NCBI RefSeq assembly: GCF_030407435.1
Contig: NZ_JASDDK010000004.1
Span: 186,001-250,000, forward strand
Source: Winogradskyella bathintestinalis
GTDB lineage: Bacteria > Bacteroidota > Bacteroidia > Flavobacteriales > Flavobacteriaceae
Direction: 5' to 3'
Length of the DNA: 64,000 bases
Positions 45,904-54,026 of this stretch are shown piece after piece (the first letter of the stretch is position 1; each line of letters begins with the position of its first letter). The notes beneath the pieces were generated by a model, which made no database searches, was not told where the DNA came from, and was given only the letters and a program-made list of their open reading frames with translations. The translations under genes and the position numbers were made by a program.

Positions 45904-46116
45904 TTAATCTATCCGCTCTACTTCACTTTCACTTTTTAAAACGAAATCACCGTCTTCTTGTTGAATATATAACGCCTTATTACCCGCTTTCCCATTTCTA
46001 GTGACTTCATTTCCCTTTATATTTTTGATCACCTTCTTTGCATAGGTTTCTTTCACCTTTCCAGTTGCTGTTCCATTACCCCAATTCCATTTTATTAATG
46101 TTCCTTCTTTTATCAT
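45904..46116 (-). CDS. DUF2945 (TUDOR-like) small protein
   Basis: The 70-residue protein reads 'MIKEGTLIKWNWGNGTATGK' and ends 'YIQQEDGDFVLKSESEVE', matching the DUF2945/hypervirulence-associated TUDOR-domain family. It is a small SH3-like barrel. Function is unknown. Confidence 0.85.
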   Translation of the reverse strand: MIKEGTLIKWNWGNGTATGKVKETYAKKVIKNIKGNEVTRNGKAGNKALYIQQEDGDFVLKSESEVERID

Positions 46117-46260
46117 AAGTATTCGATATATCTAACTAAATTCTTTTGTGACTTTTTAAATTAATACATTTCAAATAAGATAAAAAATGAATTGTTTACG
46201 TCAAATATTTTTGATTTTTTTTTGTTAATTATTTCTTTATTAACCAAAAAATCTAAATTC

Positions 46261-47031
46261 ATGAGTTCAAAGAAAGAAACAATATCCCGTTTAGGTATGG
46301 GAGCTAAAGGAATCGTTTATCTTCTAATTGGCGTTCTTACGGCATTGGCTGCTTTTGGACAAGGAGGCAGTAAAAGTGGAAAGGATGGTATTCTCAAGTT
46401 CTTGGCGGAGCAATCTTATGGCAAGGTATTACTTGTAGCACTAGGTCTCGGCTTATTATGTTATATGCTTTACCGACTTTATCAAGCATTCGCGAATCCT
46501 AAAAATCTCGATGACGATACTAAAGGATATTTTAAACGTATAGCTTACGGAGTGAGTGGATTAATTTATGGTTTTTTAGCATATTCAGCCATAAAAATGG
46601 CTTTTGGCAGCTCCTCTGGTAATTCTGGTTCGAGTTCAAAATTTCTCAATTCAGAATATGGAAATATTATTGCCTTTGGAATTGCACTTATATTATTAGG
46701 TAAGGCTATTTATGAATTTTATGTTGCTTACTCCGGAAAGTTTAAGGAAGATATTGAACATTCGAGTATTGACAGTGACGCCCAAAGTTTAGTGATTAAA
46801 GCCGGAAAAATGGGGTTTACCGCGAGAGGAATTGTTGCAGCCATTATGTCTTTTTTATTTGTTAAGGCTGGCATGGGAAGTGCTAATGGAGACATCAACA
46901 GAGCTGATGCTTTTAGCTTTTTACAAAATGAATTTGGATCTATTGTTTTAGGTATAGTGGCAATTGGCGTCGCACTTTATGGTGTGTTTATGTTGATAAA
47001 ATCTAAATATCCTGACACTAATGTGAGGTGA
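46261..47031 (+). CDS. DUF1206 family membrane protein
   Basis: The frame opens at 46192 with TTG, but the ATG at 46261 (MSSKKETISRLGMGAKGIVY) starts the conserved domain, giving 256 residues. Three DUF1206 repeats, each with two membrane helices, are visible: 'MGAKGIVYLLIGVLTALAAF', 'FKRIAYGVSGLIYGFLAYSA' and 'MGFTARGIVAAIMSFLFVKA'. Function is unknown. It is the last chromosomal gene before ssrA. Confidence 0.88.
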   Translation: MSSKKETISRLGMGAKGIVYLLIGVLTALAAFGQGGSKSGKDGILKFLAEQSYGKVLLVALGLGLLCYMLYRLYQAFANPKNLDDDTKGYFKRIAYGVSGLIYGFLAYSAIKMAFGSSSGNSGSSSKFLNSEYGNIIAFGIALILLGKAIYEFYVAYSGKFKEDIEHSSIDSDAQSLVIKAGKMGFTARGIVAAIMSFLFVKAGMGSANGDINRADAFSFLQNEFGSIVLGIVAIGVALYGVFMLIKSKYPDTNVR

Positions 47032-47098
47032 AACCTAAATCTAAATGTTTGAAACAAAATTTGCAATGTAACTATCGTAGAGATATAGAACTATTTAA

Positions 47099-47106
47099 TA
47101 TCTTTG
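47099..47106 (+). promoter_or_regulatory. -7 promoter element of ssrA
   Basis: TATCTTTG matches TAnnTTTG about 85 bp upstream of the mature 5' end of tmRNA, leaving a leader for RNase P to remove. Confidence 0.5.
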
Positions 47107-47191
47107 CAAACTCTATTATAAATTTTAAGATTTTTAAATAGACGAAAAATAATTATCATTTATGAAATTTCCACTCTTGTGGAAAAAACTT

Positions 47192-47584
47192 GGGGTCGAC
47201 TGGTTTTGACAGCGAGATTAATTAAATGGTAAGCACGTCGTGTAATGGCATTGAGACACGTAAAAGGCTAGACCAAATTTTAAACGGCGAGAATAACTAC
47301 GCTTTAGCTGCATAATCTGAATTATAGTAAGATTCGTGCTCATTCCTACTAGGTAGGAAGGCTAAATGTCTCCGAAAAGCCCTAGTCAGTGGCGTTTCTA
47401 ATTGAGGCATCGTAAAAATTGACTAAGATTGGGTAGCGCTTTGATGCCCTTTCGAGATTAAGAAGCTAAGCTAAAAGTGGGTTGTCTTTAACCAGCTTTT
47501 AGTCTAAAACCCAAGAAAAGAATAAACGTGTAGAAAGCCCTTTGGTTACTTGTTTGGACGAGAGTTCGATTCTCTCCGACTCCA
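47192..47584 (+). ncRNA. ssrA: tmRNA (transfer-messenger RNA)
   Basis: The mature 5' end GGGGTCG pairs over 7 bp with CGACTCC at 47577-47583, forming the acceptor stem; the tRNA-like part includes 'GACTGGTTTTGAC' and the T-arm 'GAGTTCGATTCTC'. The discriminator A is 47584 and CCA is not encoded. The tag frame at 47286-47315 reads GENNYALAA then TAA, a typical Bacteroidota proteolysis tag. tmRNA rescues stalled ribosomes with SmpB. Its 3' end is the likely insertion site of the downstream island, whose integrase gene begins 260 bp later. Confidence 0.97.
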
Positions 47585-47607
47585 CTTATTGGACGACAGT
47601 CCGCAAC

Positions 47608-47642
47608 AAAAACCCTGTAAATGTATGATTTACAGGGTTTTT
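47608..47642 (+). terminator. Rho-independent terminator after ssrA
   Basis: A perfect 15-bp stem (47608-47622 with 47628-47642) with a 5-nt loop ends in TTTTT, 24 bp after the tmRNA 3' end. Confidence 0.9.
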
Positions 47643-47686
47643 CATTTTATTTGACATCATTTAATTGCATCTAATATGGTATAAAA

Positions 47687-47732
47687 GGTGACCAATACGG
47701 TGACCTATTTAATTATTCATAAAGGGGTCACC
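47687..47732 (+). repeat. GGTGACC heptamer cluster between ssrA and the integrase gene
   Basis: Two direct copies of GGTGACC (47687-47693, 47699-47705; 12-bp period) and one inverted copy (47726-47732) lie between the presumed attachment site and the integrase gene. They may be arm-type sites for the integrase or an operator for its gene. Confidence 0.5.
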
Positions 47733-47846
47733 AGAGCACCTTTAAATTACTGATTTTCAATATTTTGGATCTGTTAAAATTTTTGAAATATCATTTATAA
47801 TTCCTAATTTTAGGTAACCTCAAAGAGACCTAAAACCATAGAAATT

Positions 47847-49085
47847 ATGAAAACAGATTTTCACACTTATTTTCACCTCCTAAAATCAAAGACAAACCAC
47901 AGAGGTTTAGCACCTATTTACTTACGCCTTACTGTTGATCTTAAAAGACTCGAATATAGTATTACGAGAAGGCTCGAACCAAAAAGATGGAGTCAAAAAT
48001 CACAACGTGCACTTGGTAATAACCGTGAAGCAGTTGAAATTAACAATCATATTGATAACCTGAAACATAAACTTCGTAAAATACATCAAAGAATGGTTGA
48101 CAACGACGAATTAATCACGGTCAATTCAATGATGAACCTTTTAAAAGGTGGTGGTAAAAAGACAAGATTTGTACTTGAAATTTTCAAAGAGCATAATGAG
48201 AGAACTGACCTTTTGGCCGGTAAGGATATTTCAGTCAGTACTGCCAAACGGTATTGGACATGTTACGACCACGTGAAACAATATATTGAGGAAGAGTTTA
48301 ATCTTGAAGATTACAAATTGAAGAATATTGATTACCTGTTTATCACAAAGTTTGAGTTCTTTTTAAAAACAGTAAGGAAATGTAATCATAACTCAGCTTT
48401 AAAATATATCAATAACTTCAAAAAGATAATTAGAATTGCTTTAGCAAATCAATGGATGGATAAAGATCCATTTTACAACTACAAGGTAAGATTTGAAGCT
48501 GTAGAGCGCGAATATCTGACTGCTGAGGAAATAGATACGTTATATACAAAAGAATTACATTTCGACCGACTGAAAGTCGTAAGAGACATGTTTGTATTTT
48601 CTTGTTACACAGGTCTCGCCTATTCGGATGTTGAGAAACTTTCTAAATCAGATATCAGTATCGGAATTGATGGCAAACAATGGATAAATATCAAACGGAC
48701 CAAAACGAATACCCGAAGCAGTATTCCGTTGTTACCCATTGCGAAAGAAATTTTAGAACGCTACGCTTATGACCCGAAAGTTATAAAAAGTGAGCGATTA
48801 ATTCCTGTGTTTAGCAATCAGAAATCTAATGCATATTTAAAAGAAATAGCGATGCTATGCGGAATAACAAAACCATTAACTACGCATTTAGCACGACATA
48901 CTTTTGCAACTACTGTGACTTTAACCAATGGTGTACCTATTGAAACTGTAAGTAAAATGCTTGGTCATAAATCATTAAGAACTACACAACATTATGCAAA
49001 AATAGTAGATCGTAAAGTTAGCGATGATATGAAAATTCTTGAAGAAAAACTGAAAACTCAAAGAAAAGCCCGGAAAGAAAAGTAA
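47847..49085 (+). CDS. Tyrosine recombinase / site-specific integrase
   Basis: The 412-residue protein has the Bacteroidota integrase layout: an N-terminal arm-binding domain ('YFHLLKSKTNHRGLAPIYLR'), a SAM-like core-binding domain (~100-210) and a catalytic domain. The catalytic domain shows 'CYTGLAYSDVEKLSKSD' (the TGLAYxD variant common in this group), 'HLARHTFATT' (HxxR), 'MLGHKSLRTTQHYAK' (His and the Tyr nucleophile) near residues 350-380. Integrases of this type insert elements at tRNA or tmRNA 3' ends. Its position directly behind ssrA supports that here. Confidence 0.94.
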   Translation: MKTDFHTYFHLLKSKTNHRGLAPIYLRLTVDLKRLEYSITRRLEPKRWSQKSQRALGNNREAVEINNHIDNLKHKLRKIHQRMVDNDELITVNSMMNLLKGGGKKTRFVLEIFKEHNERTDLLAGKDISVSTAKRYWTCYDHVKQYIEEEFNLEDYKLKNIDYLFITKFEFFLKTVRKCNHNSALKYINNFKKIIRIALANQWMDKDPFYNYKVRFEAVEREYLTAEEIDTLYTKELHFDRLKVVRDMFVFSCYTGLAYSDVEKLSKSDISIGIDGKQWINIKRTKTNTRSSIPLLPIAKEILERYAYDPKVIKSERLIPVFSNQKSNAYLKEIAMLCGITKPLTTHLARHTFATTVTLTNGVPIETVSKMLGHKSLRTTQHYAKIVDRKVSDDMKILEEKLKTQRKARKEK

Positions 49086-49552
49086 TAATACAATCAATTT
49101 TAAATCTAAAATTTATAGTGTTTTTAGCGCTAATTAATTTTGATATCAATTGATTTATCTTGATATAAGATTGGAACATGACCAAAATCGGTACAAGCTC
49201 TGATCATGTACTGAACAAGCTCTGGTCATGTAGTGAACAAGTACTGGTCTATAATACAAACATTATTAAACAATAGAAAACATATATAAACTAAGCTACC
49301 TAAAAAATAAAAATTATTTCAATTATTTAAAAAACCCTAAATTATTTATCTTGTTTAGAAATGTGATTTAGAATCAAAATTAAGGTGCTTTTCAAAAGCG
49401 CTAATCAATTATTCCTACCTTCCGAGAAACTACCTTTACCCTTACCTTAAAAATCGATTTTAAAGGGCTTAAAATTGAAAATTTTACAGTGCCCATATGA
49501 CTTCATAGCATTTGATGCTAATTGATTTAATTTAGGCTTGCTTTCAATTATT
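49086..49552. other. Non-coding stretch behind the integrase gene
   Basis: About 470 AT-rich bp without an ORF. It holds the 22-bp direct repeats at 49191-49252 and TTGATATAA-like half-sites near 49140-49170; I see nothing else. Confidence 0.5.
49191..49252 (+). repeat. Three imperfect 22-bp direct repeats downstream of the integrase gene
   Basis: Three head-to-tail copies of a unit like GAACAAGCTCTGGTCATGTA follow at a 22-bp period, the third truncated and diverged. An inverted copy of the core (CATGACC) sits just upstream at about 49178. The period of two helical turns fits protein-binding iterons, for example of an excisionase, replication or partition protein. Confidence 0.6.
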
Positions 49553-49963
49553 TTAATCTTTACCATCTTTTTTATTGTCATATTCACTTTTTTCTTTGAG
49601 TCGCGCCATAAATTCTTTATTCAATCTTTCTTTCTCTAATTGCTCAAAACTTTTCTCAACCATTAATTTCTGCTTTGGCTCAACGTTTTCGAAAAGTGCT
49701 TGCAACATCGCCATTGTCGGTTTGGTTTGGTTCTTTTCTATATCCTTTATAATGGCAATAAGTGCATTGATTCTTTTCAGAATATTTTTTTCTAATTTCT
49801 GGAAGCTAGGACCACAATCTTGATGTGGTGAAATTCTATTTTCAATAAAAAATGTCATCATTACTTCCAATGCTTCCGAATGTGTGGATGCCACAGTTTT
49901 AGAAAATTTCCTAAAATCCTTAACGACTTCTGTCTTTATTCTAATTGATGAAAATGTGTCCAT
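49553..49963 (-). CDS. BfmA/BtgA-type mobilisation accessory protein
   Basis: The 136-residue protein opens 'MDTFSSIRIKTEVVKDFRKF', with 'SHSEALEVMMTFFIENRISP' and 'KRINALIAIIKDIEKNQTKP', the pattern of BfmA/BtgA mobilisation proteins of Bacteroidota conjugative and mobilisable elements. The N-terminus resembles a ribbon-helix-helix DNA binder that acts with a relaxase at oriT. No relaxase gene follows it here; the next gene in its direction of transcription is the convergent integrase gene. The element may therefore be a remnant or depend on helper functions. Confidence 0.75.
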   Translation of the reverse strand: MDTFSSIRIKTEVVKDFRKFSKTVASTHSEALEVMMTFFIENRISPHQDCGPSFQKLEKNILKRINALIAIIKDIEKNQTKPTMAMLQALFENVEPKQKLMVEKSFEQLEKERLNKEFMARLKEKSEYDNKKDGKD

Positions 49964-50993
49964 AATTTTAAGTTTGTCGCAAAATTTTGCCTGAATACAA
50001 GGATTTCAAGAGGATTTGTCGCAAAAATTATAGTTTTCTCAATTTTAATAAATTACAAACACTTAAATATCAGGCAATTAATTAAATGTAACATCGCGCA
50101 GCGTGTTACCCTCTTGCTATACATTTTTTTCGATGCTTCTTCAAAAATCCATACTGCCATTCAATATAAATTTCATCTATAAATAAAACTTCGGTGTTTA
50201 AAATTTTAAGACCAGAAAATTAGAATTCTTCAATAATTTCAACTTAAATCATCATTTAGTTAAGATATCAATAATGGCATTTACTTATTATATCTTGAGC
50301 GTTTTCCTTTTCTTCAAAGTTATTAAGCAGGATGCTACAATAAGAAAAGTCAAGACATGAATAGCATAGCATTATCCAATCATCATTTACTTCCCATAGC
50401 GCCACCGCTGTTACCTTTTCCAACATCATAACCTAAAATTTACATCTATAAGAATGTATAAAAAGAGCGAAGCATGAGCCTGATTATGCCATTTGTTAGG
50501 TGTTAATTTTATATCTTTTATTGGAAAAGTAATGGCTTAATGAGAACTATTGAGATGCTATTTTAAAAACATCAATAGAAATTCTATTTGCGCGTTGGCT
50601 AAAAATACTGGTTGTGGTAATGTAGCGTATGTCCGATAGGCATGCGCGAAATGGACATAACTAGTATTGCGTGGAACTGGAAGCTCTTACTATTGAGCGA
50701 ATGTAGTTTTTGCGGAATGAAGGAATTAGTATGTGCTGAAGGTGGGGAAATAATTTATTTGTCACATGCAATGGAAATGCTGCAGTAAGAAGCCTTTTTG
50801 TAGATGGATTTAAATCACTTATGACTAAAACTATATAAGCCTGCGACTAAAGACCAACGAAATTAGTCAGAGCATCTCTTTATACTATAATAGGAATTGC
50901 ATAATTACATTTAATTTTCTGTAGGTGATTTTGTATTAGATATTGAGAATTAAGATAAGATTCAATTTTCACAATATAAAAGTCATTAGTAAT
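49964..50993. other. 1-kb largely non-coding stretch of the island, possible oriT region
   Basis: No ORF above 60 codons exists on either strand. GC-richer patches occur near 50090-50130, 50390-50420 and 50600-50720, unlike the flanks. One 45-residue ORF is listed separately. As the stretch abuts a mobilisation gene, an origin of transfer would be expected here; I cannot point to the nick site. Confidence 0.4.
50651..50788 (+). CDS. Possible 45-residue small protein
   Basis: An ATG-started frame reads 'MDITSIAWNWKLLLLSECSF', 'CGMKELVCAEGGEIIYLSHA' and 'MEMLQ', then TAA. The amino-acid mix (Trp, Cys, Met) is unlike chance translation of AT-rich DNA. I do not recognise the peptide and see no strong ribosome-binding context. 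Confidence 0.25.
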   Translation: MDITSIAWNWKLLLLSECSFCGMKELVCAEGGEIIYLSHAMEMLQ

Positions 50994-52496
50994 TTATTTT
51001 AGCCATAATGGTTTCTCATATAACCTCATTATAGGCCATTCAAGAATATTTTCATAAGGAAACTCCCTGAAAGCGTTTCTTATCATTAGTTGATTAGCCT
51101 TTCCCAACAATAGATTACAACATAATATAAATGCTGTCGAATCTCCATTTCTATTTAAAACATCCTTAATTTGAGCTTCTGCTTTATCAGATAGAGTAAT
51201 ATTTCTATGCCTAACTATTTGATAAAAATTAACCACAGCTATATCCTTATGGTTTTGATCAGGTGCGGTGTCATAATATGATTGTGCAAAATCCTTCACA
51301 GTTTCCCAATCTATTTTTTTTTCAATTCCTAAATGTATTAAATCAAGTAAATGTTCTTCAGTGCCAGAAAAATAACTGGGTGTTTGTATGTTTCTTTGTT
51401 GAATATTTTTAATCACAATATTTGAGTATTTTTCTCCAATACCAAAAGTTTTTATTTTCAAATTCAAATCATCGGATAATCTGCTCCTTTTGAATCCTTC
51501 TAAATCTCTGTCTAATTGATAAACCCATTCAAAAAAAGCATTAGAAAGATTTTCATCGTTGTTCCATTTATCAGCAAAATTGTCAGGTTCCTCTCCGAAT
51601 TTCGCAATATCTGCAGGATTAGGAATGAGCCATTTCTTATTTTCATAATCCAATATATTATCAACATCTAAATACCCATACCTGACTAAAAATTTATGTC
51701 GCTTTTTTACGTAATGAATAAAATCTTGTATAGTATTAAGTATTTTATTGCTTTGATTTACTTTAGCTGTTATTGTGGTGATTATTATAGAAATTGGCCT
51801 ATAGTCTTTTTTTGAAAAATAGACATCGCGATGACGCTTCATTATTTGAATAGCACGTTGTAATGAGGTTCTGACTAATTGTTTAGGTACATCATCACTA
51901 GTTAAAAACAACTCTCTATTGGATTCAAATATCTCCCTTTTTGCAGATTGCATAAATTCTGTTGAAAAAACATTCATTGATTTAAACCAATAGTAGTAGC
52001 CTTTAGGATTACATGTCGACCAAGTATAAATATTATTTTCTTGATTTGTAATATCAATTTTGTATGCTACATCACTATTAGAAGGCAATGCTGGCAAAAT
52101 ATCAATATGAAAACCAGGACGCCCCTCTTCCGAAGCATATTTAATAGTCCAACATCTTCTACCTTCTTCATCGAGCATTCTTTTATAATCGTTATTTTCT
52201 TTTAATCTATTGCCAATATCGTTTTTTAAAACTTTTGAATATTTTGGCGGATTAACTTTGGTAAGTTCACATACTTGATCAATATCAAATTCTCCATCTT
52301 TATCATCCTTATATGGGCGCACTACGGTGCCAAGCCTAAATGAACCTTGTAAATATACATCTGGATTATACCCAGATTCATAAGTTCCGCCTATTAACCA
52401 ATCTTTCGAACTATTAAACCGTTCTTGAGCTTTTTTAAAATCAGAAGGTGATATATCTAAATATTGTGAGATTTGATGTAAAATTTGATCTTCCAT
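50994..52496 (-). CDS. Second CD-NTase (cGAS/DncV-like nucleotidyltransferase) of the CBASS-like operon
   Basis: The 500-residue protein has a nucleotidyltransferase core: GS motif 'LQGSFRLGT' (residues 49-57), the metal pair 'FDID' (D71, D73) and third Asp in 'GFHIDILPAL' (D132), all intact. 'EGRRCWTIKYA' and 'IQIMKRHRDV' align with the first CD-NTase of the operon, so they are distant paralogues. A further ~130 C-terminal residues (from 'TPSYFSGTEEHLLDLIHLGI') have no counterpart there and look helical. It follows the patatin gene by 11 bp. It should make a cyclic oligonucleotide on phage infection; the product is unknown. Confidence 0.85.
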   Translation of the reverse strand: MEDQILHQISQYLDISPSDFKKAQERFNSSKDWLIGGTYESGYNPDVYLQGSFRLGTVVRPYKDDKDGEFDIDQVCELTKVNPPKYSKVLKNDIGNRLKENNDYKRMLDEEGRRCWTIKYASEEGRPGFHIDILPALPSNSDVAYKIDITNQENNIYTWSTCNPKGYYYWFKSMNVFSTEFMQSAKREIFESNRELFLTSDDVPKQLVRTSLQRAIQIMKRHRDVYFSKKDYRPISIIITTITAKVNQSNKILNTIQDFIHYVKKRHKFLVRYGYLDVDNILDYENKKWLIPNPADIAKFGEEPDNFADKWNNDENLSNAFFEWVYQLDRDLEGFKRSRLSDDLNLKIKTFGIGEKYSNIVIKNIQQRNIQTPSYFSGTEEHLLDLIHLGIEKKIDWETVKDFAQSYYDTAPDQNHKDIAVVNFYQIVRHRNITLSDKAEAQIKDVLNRNGDSTAFILCCNLLLGKANQLMIRNAFREFPYENILEWPIMRLYEKPLWLK

Positions 52497-52507
52497 AAAG
52501 TTAGTTT

Positions 52508-53560
52508 TTAATAAAAATGGGTTTTTAATATGTGACTACCCTTCTCATGAAACTCTGCCATAGCTAATTCTGCAAAATTCTTTATCCTTTTAGGTCGTTT
52601 TTCATCCATATCAATATAATCATCTTCACATAGAATTATGTTAGTTCGATCATATACAAAATTAGGATTATCTCTTTCTGTCTTGTCAATACCCTGGTAT
52701 AAGAGACTAATATAATTTTCTACTAACTGTGACTGGCTTTGCATAAATAAATCAATTAATCTTTTTCTACCGTTTTTTACCATCCAATAATAAAGACCCC
52801 ATTTTTTTCTTTCTGAATCTCCTTCAGTGAATTTTTTGTAACCAGTACCTATAGATAAAACCTCCAAATCTTCTAAATCTTTCCCAAATGCTTTCAATGC
52901 TTCAATCACTCCAATTAAAGTAGGATTATTCGCCATTATACCACCATCCACTTTATTGTTAAATGGTCTGTTCATACCATCTAAATCTAAATATTCAGAA
53001 GAGTATGGGTCAAAATATGTAGGAGCCGCTGATGTTGCCATTGCAGCCTTATAGGCAGGAATATGCAAATCCCTTTTAAAATTTGGATGGTAAGGGGATT
53101 TAAGAACACTTGGATTTCCCTTTATCAAATCATATATTGGAATGGCAACGTGTGTCAAACAGTCATTTAGTCTCGGGTCATCGTCACCTTGAAAATATTC
53201 TTTAAATTTATTTCTGACCAAATCTTCTAATACTTCTCTCTTATGGGTAGCCCAGAAAATTTGCTTAAAGAAAGAAGAGAATTTACCTAGTTTAGAGTAC
53301 TTTGTCCTTCTAAATATATTACCAGCATTTTCTATATAAAGATCATATATTTCCTGTGCAGGTATTCCAAGAGATAGAGCCAATGCAATAATTCCTCCTG
53401 TTGATGTGCCTGTTATTAAATGAAAATGGTCTTTAATTTTAGTTTTTCCATCATTTCTTTTAGCCAACTCTTGCTCTATCAATGACAGATAGTATGCAGG
53501 AAAGACTCCTTTAATTCCTCCACCATCAATGGATAGTATTTTAAATTTTTCGTTATTCAT
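52508..53560 (-). CDS. Patatin-like phospholipase, CBASS effector (CapV-like)
   Basis: The 350-residue protein has the patatin signatures: oxyanion loop 'SIDGGGIKGVFPAYYL', nucleophile elbow 'GTSTGG' (Ser53) and the dyad Asp in 'KVDGGIMANNPT' (Asp205). In CBASS, patatin effectors are switched on by the cyclic nucleotide and degrade the inner membrane, killing the infected cell. Its start codon overlaps the E2-like gene by 8 bp, and the second CD-NTase follows after 11 bp. Confidence 0.9.
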   Translation of the reverse strand: MNNEKFKILSIDGGGIKGVFPAYYLSLIEQELAKRNDGKTKIKDHFHLITGTSTGGIIALALSLGIPAQEIYDLYIENAGNIFRRTKYSKLGKFSSFFKQIFWATHKREVLEDLVRNKFKEYFQGDDDPRLNDCLTHVAIPIYDLIKGNPSVLKSPYHPNFKRDLHIPAYKAAMATSAAPTYFDPYSSEYLDLDGMNRPFNNKVDGGIMANNPTLIGVIEALKAFGKDLEDLEVLSIGTGYKKFTEGDSERKKWGLYYWMVKNGRKRLIDLFMQSQSQLVENYISLLYQGIDKTERDNPNFVYDRTNIILCEDDYIDMDEKRPKRIKNFAELAMAEFHEKGSHILKTHFY

Positions 53561-54026
53561 CTCTTAAAACTTTATCTAATTTTTCATTTGGATACTCATC
53601 ATGTCCACCACCATACCATTGCCCTTCTGGCAACCAAAGCTCGTAATAATACAACCATTCACTCGCCCAAGGAATGATTGTGTTTACTATTCTCATATTT
53701 GGCTTCCATTCCCGTTTTGATGGTGAATACAAGCATAATTTTTGTTTATCCGAATCATATACATGTGGAAGTTTTTTTCTATTTGGCGCTAGTTTTAGAA
53801 TTTTATCTATCACGTATATCTCGGTATATAAATTTTTTCTGTAAATAATTTTTAATTTATATGTGTCACTTAAAGGGGTAGGCTGCAATTTTATGAAAAT
53901 TTCAAAACTATTCCAGCTCTTTTTTAAGACCGTTGTATTTGGAAAAGCCTGCTTGATGATCTGCAATTGCAGATAAGCAGGCATTCCAAAAATTTTGTTC
54001 TTTCTTTTAAAGAATTTACTCGCCAT
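53553..54026 (-). CDS. E2-like (ubiquitin-conjugating-enzyme-like) CBASS protein
   Basis: The frame opens at 54056, but the ATG at 54026 lies across the preceding CD-NTase stop (ATGGCGAGTAA) and starts the conserved part, so 157 residues. It has a UBC-like layout with 'LPHVYDSDKQKLCLY' holding the presumed catalytic Cys98, followed by 'EWKPNM', 'IIPWASEWLYYYELWL' and 'GQWYGGGH'. This C-terminal pattern is, as I recall, the hallmark of stand-alone E2-like proteins in type II-short CBASS. In type II systems such proteins prime the CD-NTase by acting on its C-terminus. No E1 or JAB (Cap3) gene is present. Confidence 0.8.
   Translation of the reverse strand: MASKFFKRKNKIFGMPAYLQLQIIKQAFPNTTVLKKSWNSFEIFIKLQPTPLSDTYKLKIIYRKNLYTEIYVIDKILKLAPNRKKLPHVYDSDKQKLCLYSPSKREWKPNMRIVNTIIPWASEWLYYYELWLPEGQWYGGGHDEYPNEKLDKVLRDE

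Noticed and set aside
49191-49252. CRISPR array
   Set aside because: The repeats are contiguous and imperfect, without spacers, and no cas genes are present.
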